The notes: a model not told the origin generated them from the sequence alone. DNA of 51,489 bases from an uncultured Synechococcus sp. (GCA_937911865.1 CALDSK010000315.1:1-51489), one strand, 5' to 3'; positions 23,478 to 33,296 are shown, counted from the stretch's first letter. Program-made: numbers and translations.

Positions 23478-24560
23478 ATGACTGGCCTTCAACGACAGCC
23501 GAAAAGCAAACAACTCGACAGTCGGCAGCTAAGAAGCCCGTTACAACCTGCCTTAACCAGTCCACTCTCTACCTATCAACCGGTAGGCAAGCTCACAAAA
23601 GCAGCTCGGCCGCTGCTGTCTAAGCCGCTGCTTCATATTCTCGATCACGACGAAAAGCCCGGTGATATGCTGACTCAGCCTAAGCAAAAGGCCCTTCGCG
23701 GTCAGGCTGATGTCTACATTGCCAGGGCAGAAATTGAGCTCAGAAATGCCATGCAGTCGTTGGCATTCATGACTAATTCAGAAATTAACTCTATCTCAAC
23801 CCTGACTGCACTGTCTTTACCCAAAGCAGTTGCGCCTATGTTTTGGACAATCAACGCGCTGCTGCAAGAAAAATTCCAAAAGCCTAACGACTATAGCCGC
23901 ATTCACCACCGCAATCATGATGCCCGCCTGCTTTATCAGCAGCTAGCAAAGCTCAATCTGACGCCCTGGTCACAGCGCACTGTCGATTACATACAGCCTA
24001 GCGAACTGCCTAACAACATCATGTTCCCGATTGGACATCCGATTTTGGGGCGCACCTACCGCAGGCATCCTTTCAAGTCTCGCTCTACGCACTACTACCC
24101 CGTTACAGACTACTTCTCCGTTCTCTTTAAGGAGCGAGAGCAGGCCCTATTGTCTCTGTTGGGTCAGCTGGGGGCGACTAAAATTGTCATGACCCCGATT
24201 CCGTCTACCACAGCGCTGAACTGTGAGGAAAATTTGGCCGCCCAACTGCATCAAAAAGTCTTTAAATATCCTGCTCGAATTAACGATCTGCCGCCAGCTC
24301 TCGATATTCAAAAGAATCCCTGGTTAGCCGGTGAACCCGCCTGGCAATCCGTGGTTCGCGAAAGACTGCACCGGGGTGCACTTTCTGCGCAGTTCGAATT
24401 CGACTGCGACGTTATGGGAATGCTCAAGAATCAAATCAAAATGATCGGTCAACTTGTTCCCGGTCTAGACTCCATGGCCTTGCCTGACAACTACGAGGAC
24501 ATTCTCACAACTCAGATTCTGCAAACTCGCCGAGTCCAGGTAGAATTCTGCGAAGTCTGA
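23478..24560 (+). CDS. Unrecognised protein, 360 residues
   Basis: I cannot assign a family. The first 70 residues are Pro/Gln/Ser-rich and probably disordered. A helical middle (about 75-150) follows, then a segment rich in His, Tyr and Arg (NNIMFPIGHPILGRTYRRH and STHYYPVTDYFSVLFKERE) and a strand-helix-strand stretch (ALLSLLGQLGATKIVMTPI). The end (about 270-360) is mixed and ends EFCEV. There is no signal peptide or membrane helix, so it is a soluble cytoplasmic protein. The layout, a conserved-looking domain beginning GHPxxxRxYxxHPF, suggests an effector or enzyme domain of its own kind. It has a strong terminator directly downstream and a hairpin-bearing divergent spacer upstream, and it sits alone, so context gives no hint. 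Confidence 0.75.
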   Translation: MTGLQRQPKSKQLDSRQLRSPLQPALTSPLSTYQPVGKLTKAARPLLSKPLLHILDHDEKPGDMLTQPKQKALRGQADVYIARAEIELRNAMQSLAFMTNSEINSISTLTALSLPKAVAPMFWTINALLQEKFQKPNDYSRIHHRNHDARLLYQQLAKLNLTPWSQRTVDYIQPSELPNNIMFPIGHPILGRTYRRHPFKSRSTHYYPVTDYFSVLFKEREQALLSLLGQLGATKIVMTPIPSTTALNCEENLAAQLHQKVFKYPARINDLPPALDIQKNPWLAGEPAWQSVVRERLHRGALSAQFEFDCDVMGMLKNQIKMIGQLVPGLDSMALPDNYEDILTTQILQTRRVQVEFCEV

Positions 24561-24588
24561 AGCCCAAAGCGATCCCAAAGAGATCACT

Positions 24589-24623
24589 GCCTAGAGTTGC
24601 TTACGCTTTAGGCCTTTTTTTTT
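24589..24623 (+). terminator. Intrinsic terminator of the 360-residue gene
   Basis: GCCTAGAG (24589-24596) pairs with CTTTAGGC (24606-24613, one G-T wobble) over a 9-nt loop and is followed by CTTTTTTTTT. A second hairpin built on GGCGGG and CCCGCC (24631-24658) follows and may end the convergent glsF transcript. Confidence 0.85.
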
Positions 24624-24666
24624 GCTGGACGGCGGGTTTCCATAACAAGAAGCCCGCCTTTGCTGA

Positions 24667-27600
24667 TCATCCTACACTACTGACCACTGCGTCTTTCTGC
24701 ACACCTGCTTCGGCGCTGTCTGCCTCAGAAGGGGGCACTACCTGCCAGAACCTAGGTAGGTAGGCCTGCCAGTCATCTAGGATTCGCTGGGCTTTCTTGC
24801 TACCAGTTCGGTCTGCATGCGCCTCGATCAGAGATTTTAGCTGCTTTTCACCTGCTTCTGTCAGTACGCGCTGTACCTGTACAATCTCAGGGTTTACCCG
24901 GGTTTGAAAGTCTCCAGTTTCATCTAAGAAGTAGCCAAGTCCGCCTGTCATCCCTGCACCGACATTGCGGCCCACATTGCCAAGAACCACGACGACTCCG
25001 CCTGTCATGTATTCACAGCAGTGATCGCCTGCACCTTCTAGTACGGCCACACCTTTGGAATTGCGAACAGCGAAGCGTTCGCCAGCGATCCCGTTGATGT
25101 AGATCGTACCGCCGCTAGCGCCATAAATGCAGGTGTTGCCCACAATGACGGTGTCTTCAGCTTTATAGGTAGCGTTTTCAAAGGGCTTGATGACGATCTC
25201 ACCACCGTTCATCCCTTTGCCGACGTAGTCGTTGGCCTCGCCAACCAGAGTCATTTTCATTCCTGCTAGGTTAAAGGCTCCGAAGCTTTGACCAACACTG
25301 CCATTGAAGTTGAAGTTGAGCTGACCCTTAAATCCGGTGTTGCCGTATTGCTTGGCGATCGCACCCGAAACCCTCGCACCTACCGTCCGATCGGTATTAA
25401 TCACATCCCACGATTTTGTGACTGAGGTGTGGTTTGCGATCGCCTGCGAAACCCCCTCATCCGCCAAAATTTCATCGTCTAAAACAGCACCATTGGTGTG
25501 AATATCACCGTGGTCCAGCCAGGACCTATCCTGCTTCACATCGGGCAGCTTCACCAGCGCCGAAAGGTCTAACGCCTTTGTTTTCGCTAGCGTCACATCA
25601 TTACGCGGTACTAGCAAATCAGCACGTCCAATGATCTCATTTAGCGAGCGGTAGCCCAGCCTAGCGAGCAAAGAGCGTACTTCTTCTGCAATGAAGTAGA
25701 AGAAATTCACCACCTTCCCCGGCGTGCCAGGAAATCGCTTCCGCAGCGTTTCTTGCTGGGTGGCTACCCCAACCGGACACTGATTGGTATGACATACCCG
25801 GGCCATAATGCAGCCTTCTGCAATCATGGCGATCGAGCCAAAGCCGTATTCCTCAGCGCCCATCAGCGCGCCCATAATCACATCCCAGCCAGTTTTTAGG
25901 CCGCCGTCTACTCGCAGTAAAACGCGATCACGCAACCCATTCTCCATCAAAGACCGATGCACCTCTGTCAAACCCAGCTCCCAGGGCAGACCTGCATGCT
26001 TAATCGAACTTAGTGGTGACGCGCCTGTGCCGCCATCGTGCCCCGAAATTTGAATCACATCGGCGTTGGCCTTTGCCACACCGGCTGCAATTGTTCCAAT
26101 CCCCACTTCTGCGACCAGCTTCACCGACACGCCCGCCTTTGGATTGATCTGATGCAGATCAAAAATCAGCTGAGCCAAGTCTTCAATCGAGTAAATATCG
26201 TGATGTGGTGGCGGTGAAATCAGGGTGACTCCCGGTTTAGACTTGCGCAAAGAGGCGATGTATTCACTGACCTTTTTCCCTGGTAGCTGACCGCCCTCGC
26301 CTGGCTTAGCCCCTTGTGCCATCTTGATCTCAATCTGCTTAGCACTCATCAGATACTCTGGCGTCACGCCAAAGCGACCGGAGGCTACTTGCTTAATCGC
26401 AGAAGACGCTGTATCTCCATTTTCTAACCCTTTTAGGTGGGGTAGCGTCTGCGAAAGACCCTCACCATCTACGTCGTCTAAGACTTTGAATCGAACAGCG
26501 TCTTCACCCCCCTCTCCTGAGTTCGACTTACCGCCGATCCGGTTCATCGCAATGCCCAATGTCTCATGCGCTTCTCTAGAAAGCGATCCGAGAGACATCC
26601 CGCCCGTGCAAAAGCGCTGCATAATCGATTCAACAGATTCGACTTCTGAAAGATCGATTGCCTCTCTATCGCCTGAAAAGTCCAACAGATCTCGCAGTGC
26701 GGCGACAGGTCTGCCTTTTAGCTGCTCACGATAAATCTCGTAGTGATCATACTGTTTGGTTTCTACCGCCTTATGCAACAGCTTTGTCATCGCCGGGTTG
26801 TTCATGTGGTACTCACCCGATGGCCGCGATTGCACAAAGCCCATATTCTCCAAACGCTTCTTTGCCAGTTCTGGAAAGGCCTTTTCGTGAAAAGCCATCG
26901 TCTCTTGCGCTAGCTCTTCAATCGTGAGTCCGCCTAGCCGGGAAACGCTTCCTCTAAAAGAGAGTTCCTTAAGGTCTTCACCAATGCCAACCGCTTCAAA
27001 AATCTGTGCACCGCGATAGCTGCTCAGCAAAGAGATTCCCATCTTCGAGAGAATCTTTAACAGGCCGTTTTCAACCGCCTTGCGGAAGTTTGCCTGTGCG
27101 CCATTCAGCGTAGAAACGGGTAGCTTACCGGTTTCCATTTGCTTTTGGGTTTTCTTTTCTGCCCACCAGAGTCGAATGCCTTCTAGCGATAGGTACGGAC
27201 ATATAGCAGTCGCACCATAGCCTAGCAAGCAGGCAAAATGGTGCGTACTCCAGCACTGGGCTGTATCTACAATCAGCGAGGTCTGCATCCGCAAACCGGT
27301 TTTGATCAGGTGGTGATGCACCGCGCCCACAGCAGCAAACGGTGGAATGTAAGTTTGCGAGTCAGAAAGGGTGGTGGTGTTGCCTTCAGCGTCGATGCGA
27401 TCGCTCAAAATCAAAATCTGGCTACCGGCCTCTACTGCCGCCGCCGCCTTCTCACACAGCGCCTTAATCGCTGCTTCTAACCTGCCGGGCGCAGCCTCTA
27501 CCGCAAACAGCGTAGACAGCTCGCTCGTCGGAAAATCCGAAGCGCGAATGGTCTCCATCTCGGTGTCGTTAATGATTGGAGACTCCAGCTTCATCAGCCG

Positions 27601-29343
27601 TGCCTGTTCTGGGTGCTCTTCTAGTAAATTTCCCTGAGCCCCTAGCTGCGTAGAAAGCGACATCACCAGTCGTTCCCTTAGCGGATCAATCGGTGGATTG
27701 GTCACCTGCGCAAACCGCTGCTTGAAATAGTTGTAAAGCAGGTGTGGTTTGTTCGAGAGCACGGCTAGTGGCGTATCGTTCCCCATACAGAACGTAGGCT
27801 CTTTTCCTTGGGCGGCCATGTCTTGAATAATCATGTCCATATCTTCCGCCGTCAGGCCAAAAGCCGTCTGCTGGGTCAAGAGGGCTGATTTATCAAGCCA
27901 CGTCTTTTCGCTAAACAGCTGAGGGGCAATCTCTTGACGTCTTTCGCGTAGCCACTGGCCGTAGGGCTGCGCTCCAGCAATCCGCTTCTTAATATCCCAG
28001 TTGTGTAGAATCTCGTGTTTTTCGTCAAAGTTGACAGCCAGCATTTGGCCAGGGCCGAGTCTTCCTTTTTCAACAATGTCTTCGACCGGAATATTTACAA
28101 CGCCCGCCTCAGAAGACACAATCACATAGCCCGCTTTGGTGACCACATAGCGCGCGGGCCGCAAGCCATTTCTATCAAGTGTGGCACCCACCTGTTTCCC
28201 ATCGCAAAACACCACTAGCGCCGGGCCATCCCAGGGCTCTTGAATGCTGCTGTAATACTCGTAATAGTCCACAATCTCGGGGTACTGAGCCAGCTCTGGC
28301 TGGTTGTGATAGGCCTCAGGCACCATCATGGTTAGTGCATGCGCAGGCGATCGGCCCGTGCGCACCAGCAGCTCCATCGTGTTGTCAAGATTGGCGGAAT
28401 CACTGTTTTCAATGTTGACCACTGGCTTTAACAGCGCTAGGTCATCTCCCCAGCTAGGATGAGAGAGATTCGCCTCGCGCGCGCTCATCCAGTTAATGTT
28501 GCCGACTAGCGTATTAATTTCGCCGTTGTGACCCAGTAGTCTCATCGGGTGAGCCAGCGGCCACTTAGGGAGGGTATTGGTACTGAAGCGTCGGTGATAC
28601 ACCGCAAAGGCGCTTTCGTAGTCCGTATTCTGTAAATCCTGGTAGAACCGACCCAAGACCTCAGAGCGCACCATGCCTTTGTAGACGATAGTTCTACCTG
28701 AAAAAGAGCACACGTAGGCCTCGGCCAAAGATTTCGCCTCGGTGGGCTCAGCCGCTGGGTCGCTCACCAGCTGGTTAATGGCTTTTTCAAAGCGACGGCG
28801 AGCGAGAAATAGCGATCGCTCTAGCGCATCTCCTGCCAATGACTCTGACGTGACAACAGCTTGAGCAATCTTCGGCTGAAACTCTCTTGCCAGTGAGCCC
28901 AATGTCTCTGGGCTGACCGGAACGTCTCTCCAACCCAAAAAGGTCAGACCCGCTGCGCTAATGGCTTCTTCAAACTGTGTCCTAGCGGTTTTCTCTGCTA
29001 GCTCCGTCTGTGGTAGAAACACCATCGCAACGCCAGTGCTCGTCGTGGAAAGATTTCCTGCACTAGACTCGTTTGCCCAATCTTGCAGTAGCTTCCACGG
29101 AATGGCAGTCATAATACCTGCACCATCGCCTGAGTCTTGGTCGGCGCAACAGCCGCCTCGGTGCTCCATACAGCTCAATGCCGTCAGCGTGTCCATCACT
29201 AACTGATGGCTCGCTCGCCCTTGCTGGTCGGCAATGAATCCGACGCCACAGGCATCTCGTTCTTCTACGAGCCAGCTTGGTCCTAAGGGCTCCAATACAT
29301 CCGTCTGAAAAACTGTTGACTGAGCTGTTGAATGGAGAGTCAC
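24667..29343 (-). CDS. glsF: Ferredoxin-dependent glutamate synthase (Fd-GOGAT)
   Basis: The 1558-residue enzyme makes two glutamates from glutamine and 2-oxoglutarate using reduced ferredoxin, the second step of the GS-GOGAT cycle. The N-terminal glutamine amidotransferase domain starts at Cys32 (ERDACGVGF) after a short propeptide. The segment CMEHRGGC and the SGDGAGIMTAIP block are of the plant and cyanobacterial ferredoxin type rather than the NADPH type. The central domain, the FMN-binding synthase domain (GLENGDTASSAIKQVASGRFG, KPGEGGQLPGKKV) and the 3Fe-4S cysteines C-x5-C-x4-C in CIMARVCHTNQCPVG follow. A C-terminal beta-helix domain ends the protein. No small subunit gene (gltD) is near, which also favours the ferredoxin enzyme. 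I see no NtcA site GTA-N8-TAC in the first 250 bp upstream. Confidence 0.95.
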   Translation of the reverse strand: MTLHSTAQSTVFQTDVLEPLGPSWLVEERDACGVGFIADQQGRASHQLVMDTLTALSCMEHRGGCCADQDSGDGAGIMTAIPWKLLQDWANESSAGNLSTTSTGVAMVFLPQTELAEKTARTQFEEAISAAGLTFLGWRDVPVSPETLGSLAREFQPKIAQAVVTSESLAGDALERSLFLARRRFEKAINQLVSDPAAEPTEAKSLAEAYVCSFSGRTIVYKGMVRSEVLGRFYQDLQNTDYESAFAVYHRRFSTNTLPKWPLAHPMRLLGHNGEINTLVGNINWMSAREANLSHPSWGDDLALLKPVVNIENSDSANLDNTMELLVRTGRSPAHALTMMVPEAYHNQPELAQYPEIVDYYEYYSSIQEPWDGPALVVFCDGKQVGATLDRNGLRPARYVVTKAGYVIVSSEAGVVNIPVEDIVEKGRLGPGQMLAVNFDEKHEILHNWDIKKRIAGAQPYGQWLRERRQEIAPQLFSEKTWLDKSALLTQQTAFGLTAEDMDMIIQDMAAQGKEPTFCMGNDTPLAVLSNKPHLLYNYFKQRFAQVTNPPIDPLRERLVMSLSTQLGAQGNLLEEHPEQARLMKLESPIINDTEMETIRASDFPTSELSTLFAVEAAPGRLEAAIKALCEKAAAAVEAGSQILILSDRIDAEGNTTTLSDSQTYIPPFAAVGAVHHHLIKTGLRMQTSLIVDTAQCWSTHHFACLLGYGATAICPYLSLEGIRLWWAEKKTQKQMETGKLPVSTLNGAQANFRKAVENGLLKILSKMGISLLSSYRGAQIFEAVGIGEDLKELSFRGSVSRLGGLTIEELAQETMAFHEKAFPELAKKRLENMGFVQSRPSGEYHMNNPAMTKLLHKAVETKQYDHYEIYREQLKGRPVAALRDLLDFSGDREAIDLSEVESVESIMQRFCTGGMSLGSLSREAHETLGIAMNRIGGKSNSGEGGEDAVRFKVLDDVDGEGLSQTLPHLKGLENGDTASSAIKQVASGRFGVTPEYLMSAKQIEIKMAQGAKPGEGGQLPGKKVSEYIASLRKSKPGVTLISPPPHHDIYSIEDLAQLIFDLHQINPKAGVSVKLVAEVGIGTIAAGVAKANADVIQISGHDGGTGASPLSSIKHAGLPWELGLTEVHRSLMENGLRDRVLLRVDGGLKTGWDVIMGALMGAEEYGFGSIAMIAEGCIMARVCHTNQCPVGVATQQETLRKRFPGTPGKVVNFFYFIAEEVRSLLARLGYRSLNEIIGRADLLVPRNDVTLAKTKALDLSALVKLPDVKQDRSWLDHGDIHTNGAVLDDEILADEGVSQAIANHTSVTKSWDVINTDRTVGARVSGAIAKQYGNTGFKGQLNFNFNGSVGQSFGAFNLAGMKMTLVGEANDYVGKGMNGGEIVIKPFENATYKAEDTVIVGNTCIYGASGGTIYINGIAGERFAVRNSKGVAVLEGAGDHCCEYMTGGVVVVLGNVGRNVGAGMTGGLGYFLDETGDFQTRVNPEIVQVQRVLTEAGEKQLKSLIEAHADRTGSKKAQRILDDWQAYLPRFWQVVPPSEADSAEAGVQKDAVVSSVG

Positions 29344-30050
29344 GCGCGTGGTTACCTGAAGTTTATCTAGAGATTATATAGAAATATTAAGGGATAGTGA
29401 GGTTCGCAAGGAACCTTTTTGAAGGGATGCCTTTGTAAAGCGAGCACGTGCCGATATTTTCTAATGTCCCTATTCGCTTAGATTAGCAAGACAAACGGTG
29501 CGCCAACAAAGGCGAATTCTCACGTATTAAGTCACAGTTGCCAAAGGCACGTCGCTGCGTTTATCAGACAGTAGAATCACTGGCAGGATAGGGCTGACGC
29601 TTTCATACATCCTTTTTTAAGCTAGTGATAGCTCCATTAACGATAAAGTTCATCACAGCCCCGAAACGTTCTAACGAAATGCCAAGCTACGGCGATAGAG
29701 CCTGCGTCTGCACTCAGCGTCATCAAGACTGAAACTGCCTCGTTTCAACGGTCTCCTTAATTATCTTAAAAATTCTGTTTTAATATCTGTGCTCCGTAGG
29801 GAAACATCAACAAGAGTTCAAGTAACTTTCTAAGAAGATTTGTCAGCAGCGAAGTTGTTTTGCACCCGCTATCGAGTAGATCTGGAAAGCTGACTTTAAC
29901 AATGATGTGCCCGTGTGCATTTGTTGTATCCACATACATTCACACCTACGAAATGCATACCTACTGGGATGCACACCTGAAGATGCACACCTAACAAGAT
30001 AAGTTCTCTGGTATCTAACCGCGTTACTCCACTCCACTCCACGGACCTCC
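29344..30050. other. Long divergent spacer between glsF and the glycosidase gene
   Basis: It contains no gene. Close to the glsF start is a terminator-like hairpin on the plus strand (AGGTTC 29400-29405 with GAACCT 29411-29416, then TTTT). The right end has diverged repeats. It must hold the promoters of both genes; no NtcA box GTA-N8-TAC was found by eye, and no glutamine-riboswitch-like sequence. Confidence 0.5.
29938..29998. repeat. Diverged 14-16 bp tandem repeats, four copies
   Basis: A unit built on ATGCACACCT occurs at 29938-29952 (as ATTCACACCT), 29953-29968, 29969-29982 and 29983-29998. It lies about 50 nt before the glycosidase start; a CCACT microrepeat (CCACTCCACTCCAC) follows near 30029. 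Confidence 0.65.
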
Positions 30051-32000
30051 ATGAAATCCTTGCGTTACTCTCAGAGTGATAATTTGCGTCTACGCTTGAC
30101 GGTAGGCAAATTGGTCTCGTTTGGCATGATGACCGCACTGGGTTGGGCTGCGCTTAGCTCACTGGGCGTTTCAACAACCCCTTCGACCGCTCCTGGCGCT
30201 GCGACCGTTGTTTCTGCTGGTGTTGAACCTGCTGCGGGTGTTACCAACAGCGCTACCTCTATTGCTAGTACATCTGAAATTGTAGGTGCAGCGCCCTTTC
30301 AGCTCTCGCCGCTACAGTCTATTGCTCAAGCCAATAGCGCCACTCGCCTTTCAGGTACTCAAATCAGCCTCAACGGTCAAACTTTCCCTGGCCTATGGCA
30401 GCAGAAAGATGGTCGCGTGGGGGTTTCTATCGGCAGTATGGCCAATCTGATTGGTGTGGAACTGCTCAACACGACGTCGCCAACTCAGCAGCCTATACGG
30501 TGGTTCCCCGCGACGCAAGATGGCGTGTTAAGACTGCCTGCTTGGTGGGATGCGACTAATCGCTACGTTGATATCGCTGATTTGTCAGTTGGTGCGGGTT
30601 GGACAGGCCAGCCTAATGGTAATACGCTTCAGCTGACGATCCCTACCCAGCGGACGACAGCCGTGCGGCAAGGTAGGCAGACTTGGGGCGATCGCATCGT
30701 AGTCGATCTGACTGGCCCAGCCACCTGGCAGCTAGACGCTTCCGATGTATATACAATTACTGTTGCTGGTTCTATCACCCCTGAATTAGTCAGGGCCTTT
30801 CGCGCGGTCCCAGGCAATCTCATTACCCAGCTACATGTTGCGCCCCTACGCGGCCAAACCGTCATCAAAATCAAAACTAAAGACGGTGCTACCCCTCAAA
30901 TCTGGACCGCTGGCAGCCCCTCGCGCGTCGTTATCGACATTCGCCGAGATGCCATGGTTGAAAGAGATATAGCCTGGGCGCCCGGCCTTCGCTGGCGGCA
31001 GCAGTACATTAACGTTGGGCAGCACCGCTTTCCGGTATACATGTTCATCGCTCAGCCCAACCCTTCTACGCTAGCGCTAAGAACCATTCACGCTAACCCC
31101 AGCACCGCCATAGGCATTGAACCTATTGTGACTCAGGCCCAGCGTACGCGTGTCACGGGTGCAGTCAATGCCGGATTTTTTAACCGCAACAACCAGCTGC
31201 CTCTAGGCGCAGTCCGCAGCGCGGGCCAATGGATTTCTGGTCCTATCTTAGGTAGAGGGGCAATGGCCTGGAACGATCAAGGCGATTTGGTTATGGATCG
31301 GCTAACGCTAAACGAGTCGGTTACGGTCGGGCCCGGTGAATCTTTTCCCATTCTGACGGTTAACAGCGGCTATGTTCAAGCGGGCATTGGGCGCTACACC
31401 GACGGCTGGGGGACAAGTTACACCCCTATTGTTGACAATGAAATTGTAGTTACCGTTCGCAACAACGAAGTGGCTGCCAGACAAACGTTGGGCAAGGCCG
31501 GTACGGGTAGTGTAGCTATTCCAGCCGACGGTGAAGGGTATTTACTCGCGCTGAGGAGTAATCAATCGGCAGGCAGTAGTTTTGCGCCCGGTACGCCAGT
31601 ATTGCTAGCCAGCCAGAGCCAGCCAGCTATTTTTGAGCAGTACCCTAACGTAATTGGGGGTGGGCCCTTGCTGATTCGCGATCGCCAGGTGGTCCTTAAT
31701 CCCCAGCTCGAAGGGTTTAGCACCAACTTTATAGAAGGCGCCGCGCCCCGAACAGCTATCGGTAAAACAGCAGACGGTACGTGGATTATTGCCACCATGC
31801 ATGACCGCGTAGGGGGCCGTGGTCCGACACTTAGTGAAACAGCTAAAATCATGCAGCAGCTGGGCGCGGTCGATGCTCTGAACTTAGACGGGGGCAGTTC
31901 TTCGAGTCTATATCTAGGTGGTCAGCTGATAAACCGACAGCCTCGTACTGCGGCTAGGGTCAATAATGGAATTGGCCTATTCGTATTAGGGCAAGAGTAG
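30051..32000 (+). CDS. Secreted phosphodiester glycosidase-family (NAGPA) protein
   Basis: The 649-residue protein has a basic start and a hydrophobic segment (about 22-45) that acts as signal or anchor, then a Thr/Ala/Ser-rich linker. A first domain (about 90-190) resembles the copper-amine-oxidase N-terminal type (ISLNGQTFPGLWQ...). A second region (about 195-300) is AMIN-like and ends RVVIDIRRD. The C-terminal half is the phosphodiester glycosidase (NAGPA, DUF2233) domain: GAVNAGFFNRNNQLP, VIGGGPLLIRDR, PRTAIGKTADGTW and ALNLDGGSSSSLYLGG. The family removes or processes sugar phosphodiester groups in the cell envelope, and with an AMIN region it may bind peptidoglycan. Its exact substrate in cyanobacteria is not known. 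The ATG at 30051 has no clear ribosome site. Confidence 0.88.
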   Translation: MKSLRYSQSDNLRLRLTVGKLVSFGMMTALGWAALSSLGVSTTPSTAPGAATVVSAGVEPAAGVTNSATSIASTSEIVGAAPFQLSPLQSIAQANSATRLSGTQISLNGQTFPGLWQQKDGRVGVSIGSMANLIGVELLNTTSPTQQPIRWFPATQDGVLRLPAWWDATNRYVDIADLSVGAGWTGQPNGNTLQLTIPTQRTTAVRQGRQTWGDRIVVDLTGPATWQLDASDVYTITVAGSITPELVRAFRAVPGNLITQLHVAPLRGQTVIKIKTKDGATPQIWTAGSPSRVVIDIRRDAMVERDIAWAPGLRWRQQYINVGQHRFPVYMFIAQPNPSTLALRTIHANPSTAIGIEPIVTQAQRTRVTGAVNAGFFNRNNQLPLGAVRSAGQWISGPILGRGAMAWNDQGDLVMDRLTLNESVTVGPGESFPILTVNSGYVQAGIGRYTDGWGTSYTPIVDNEIVVTVRNNEVAARQTLGKAGTGSVAIPADGEGYLLALRSNQSAGSSFAPGTPVLLASQSQPAIFEQYPNVIGGGPLLIRDRQVVLNPQLEGFSTNFIEGAAPRTAIGKTADGTWIIATMHDRVGGRGPTLSETAKIMQQLGAVDALNLDGGSSSSLYLGGQLINRQPRTAARVNNGIGLFVLGQE

Positions 32001-32526
32001 ATTGGGGCATACTGAAGCCTGATATCTTTTTGTTTTCGGCTCAACAACTGCCTTTAACAAAGAGATTGTTCACGCCTTCTACCTTGCGTGAACTTTAGAT
32101 GTTGACACGGTACAGGTGACGTTAGCGACAAACTACTTCAACTTCGGTTAATACGGATGAAGACTTGATAGGGAATACCTTTTTGTAATCGTCTTTACTT
32201 TCAGACAAGAGGAAGGTCTTGTTACTATCAGGTGAGCAATTGGCAATGAGCAATTTAGAGGCCTAGAAGTAGAGACCTAGAAGCTCCTTGATACGCTTGT
32301 TGTGTTTCCCTGAAAGCTCCACTTCATTTAAAAACGCTTACGTCACGAGAATCTTGTTGCGTCTGCTGCCAGCATGACCCATATGCTCGCAGTGTCCGTA
32401 AGAGATGAGCTAACCTGCTGACATTTTTATGTCAGTTCTTCTATGGCTAGCGCCAAGTCTAGACTTAAATTTATCCACCAGGCCTAGTGCCCTTTGTACT
32501 GTCTTATGAAAGAGGAGACCATTACT
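32001..32526. other. Intergenic region with short repeats and hairpin
   Basis: No gene is visible. It holds a 14-bp duplication at 32256-32283 and a small perfect hairpin CTGACAT-TTTT-ATGTCAG (32418-32435), about 90 nt before the cupin start. It presumably contains the promoter of the cupin gene. Confidence 0.5.
32256..32283. repeat. 14-bp tandem duplication
   Basis: TAGAGGCCTAGAAG (32256-32269) and TAGAGACCTAGAAG (32270-32283) differ at one base. Confidence 0.8.
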
Positions 32527-32940
32527 ATGGTTCAAGCTCAAGAACGCTCTAACACAGCTGTCGCTGACGACCTGTCTAACTTTGAAGGTGTTGCTGCGAC
32601 CGAACTCCGTCCCTGGGGTTCTTTTACCGTGCTAGAAGTGGGCTCTGGATACAAGATTAAGCGCATTGAAGTAAAGCCAGGCCATCGCCTTAGCCTTCAG
32701 ATGCACCACCACCGCAGCGAGCACTGGATTGTAGTTTCTGGCACTGCCAAAGTAACCTGCGGCGACGAAGAAAGAATGCTCTGTACAAATCAGTCTACCT
32801 ACGTTCCCGCTTGCACCTCTCACCGTCTCGAAAATTCGGGCGTGATTCCCCTAGTACTGATCGAAGTTCAGAACGGTGAATACTTGGGTGAAGACGACAT
32901 CACTCGCTACCAAGATGACTACGCTCGTCACGGCGCTTAA
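32527..32940 (+). CDS. Cupin, mannose-6-phosphate isomerase type II-like
   Basis: The 137-residue protein (from the ATG at 32527, with GAGGAG about 10 nt upstream; an earlier ATG at 32494 would cover this site) is a single-domain cupin close to the C-terminal isomerase part of bifunctional mannose-1-phosphate guanylyltransferase/isomerase enzymes. Key features are WGSFTVLE, the metal-binding segment PGHRLSLQMHHHRSEHWIV, which contributes His and Glu ligands, and the later TYVPACTSHRLENSG. It should interconvert mannose-6-phosphate and fructose-6-phosphate or bind a similar sugar phosphate. A strong terminator follows, so it is a single-gene unit. Function is inferred from the family. Confidence 0.85.
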   Translation: MVQAQERSNTAVADDLSNFEGVAATELRPWGSFTVLEVGSGYKIKRIEVKPGHRLSLQMHHHRSEHWIVVSGTAKVTCGDEERMLCTNQSTYVPACTSHRLENSGVIPLVLIEVQNGEYLGEDDITRYQDDYARHGA

Positions 32941-32983
32941 TTGCCAGAACTATCCGAACCCTCAAGGCGTTTGGTGAAGGCAT

Positions 32984-33005
32984 CTAGCGATTGACTAGCG
33001 ATTGA
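32984..33005. repeat. 11-bp perfect tandem duplication
   Basis: CTAGCGATTGA occurs twice without change (32984-32994, 32995-33005), just before the cupin gene's terminator. Confidence 0.8.
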
Positions 33006-33014
33006 ATAATACAG

Positions 33015-33055
33015 AAAGGGATTGTCTCTACATCTTAGAGACAGTCCCTTTTTTC
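33015..33055 (+). terminator. Strong intrinsic terminator of the cupin gene
   Basis: A 16-bp stem (33015-33030 with 33036-33051; one T-G wobble) closes a 5-nt loop and is followed by TTTTTT starting inside the stem end. This is among the clearest terminators in the window. Confidence 0.95.
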
Positions 33056-33089
33056 GTGGTAGCTAATTTGATACTCAGCGCTTCAACTG

Positions 33090-33203
33090 TTCAGAGCGTG
33101 AATATTCAGAGCGTGAAATATAGCAGCCAAGAGAATATAGCCTACTGCTTGCTGAGCCCTCAGCTTTGTATAGTAACCACCATGTAGCTAACCACCATAT
33201 AGC
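33090..33203. repeat. Two tandem duplications, 15 bp x2 and 14-15 bp x2-3
   Basis: TTCAGAGCGTGAATA (33090-33104) is followed by a near-copy at 33105-33120. AACCACCATGTAGCT (33175-33189) is followed by AACCACCATATAGC (33190-33203) and a partial third copy. They lie in a 240-bp spacer that has no gene. Confidence 0.75.
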
Positions 33204-33296
33204 AACCATTCTAGCTATGTGTGTTGGCTGAAGCTAACAGCAGACTGCTGTAGTAAGCTAAACCTTATTGACTCAGCGACTTCTGTATATTTATTT

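Noticed and set aside
24667..29343. Intein or inserted domain in glsF
   Set aside because: Length and domain order match normal Fd-GOGAT; no intein splice motifs are seen.
29344..30050. tRNA or riboswitch in the long spacer
   Set aside because: No GTTCGAATCC-type T-arm, cloverleaf or glnA-motif sequence is visible on either strand.
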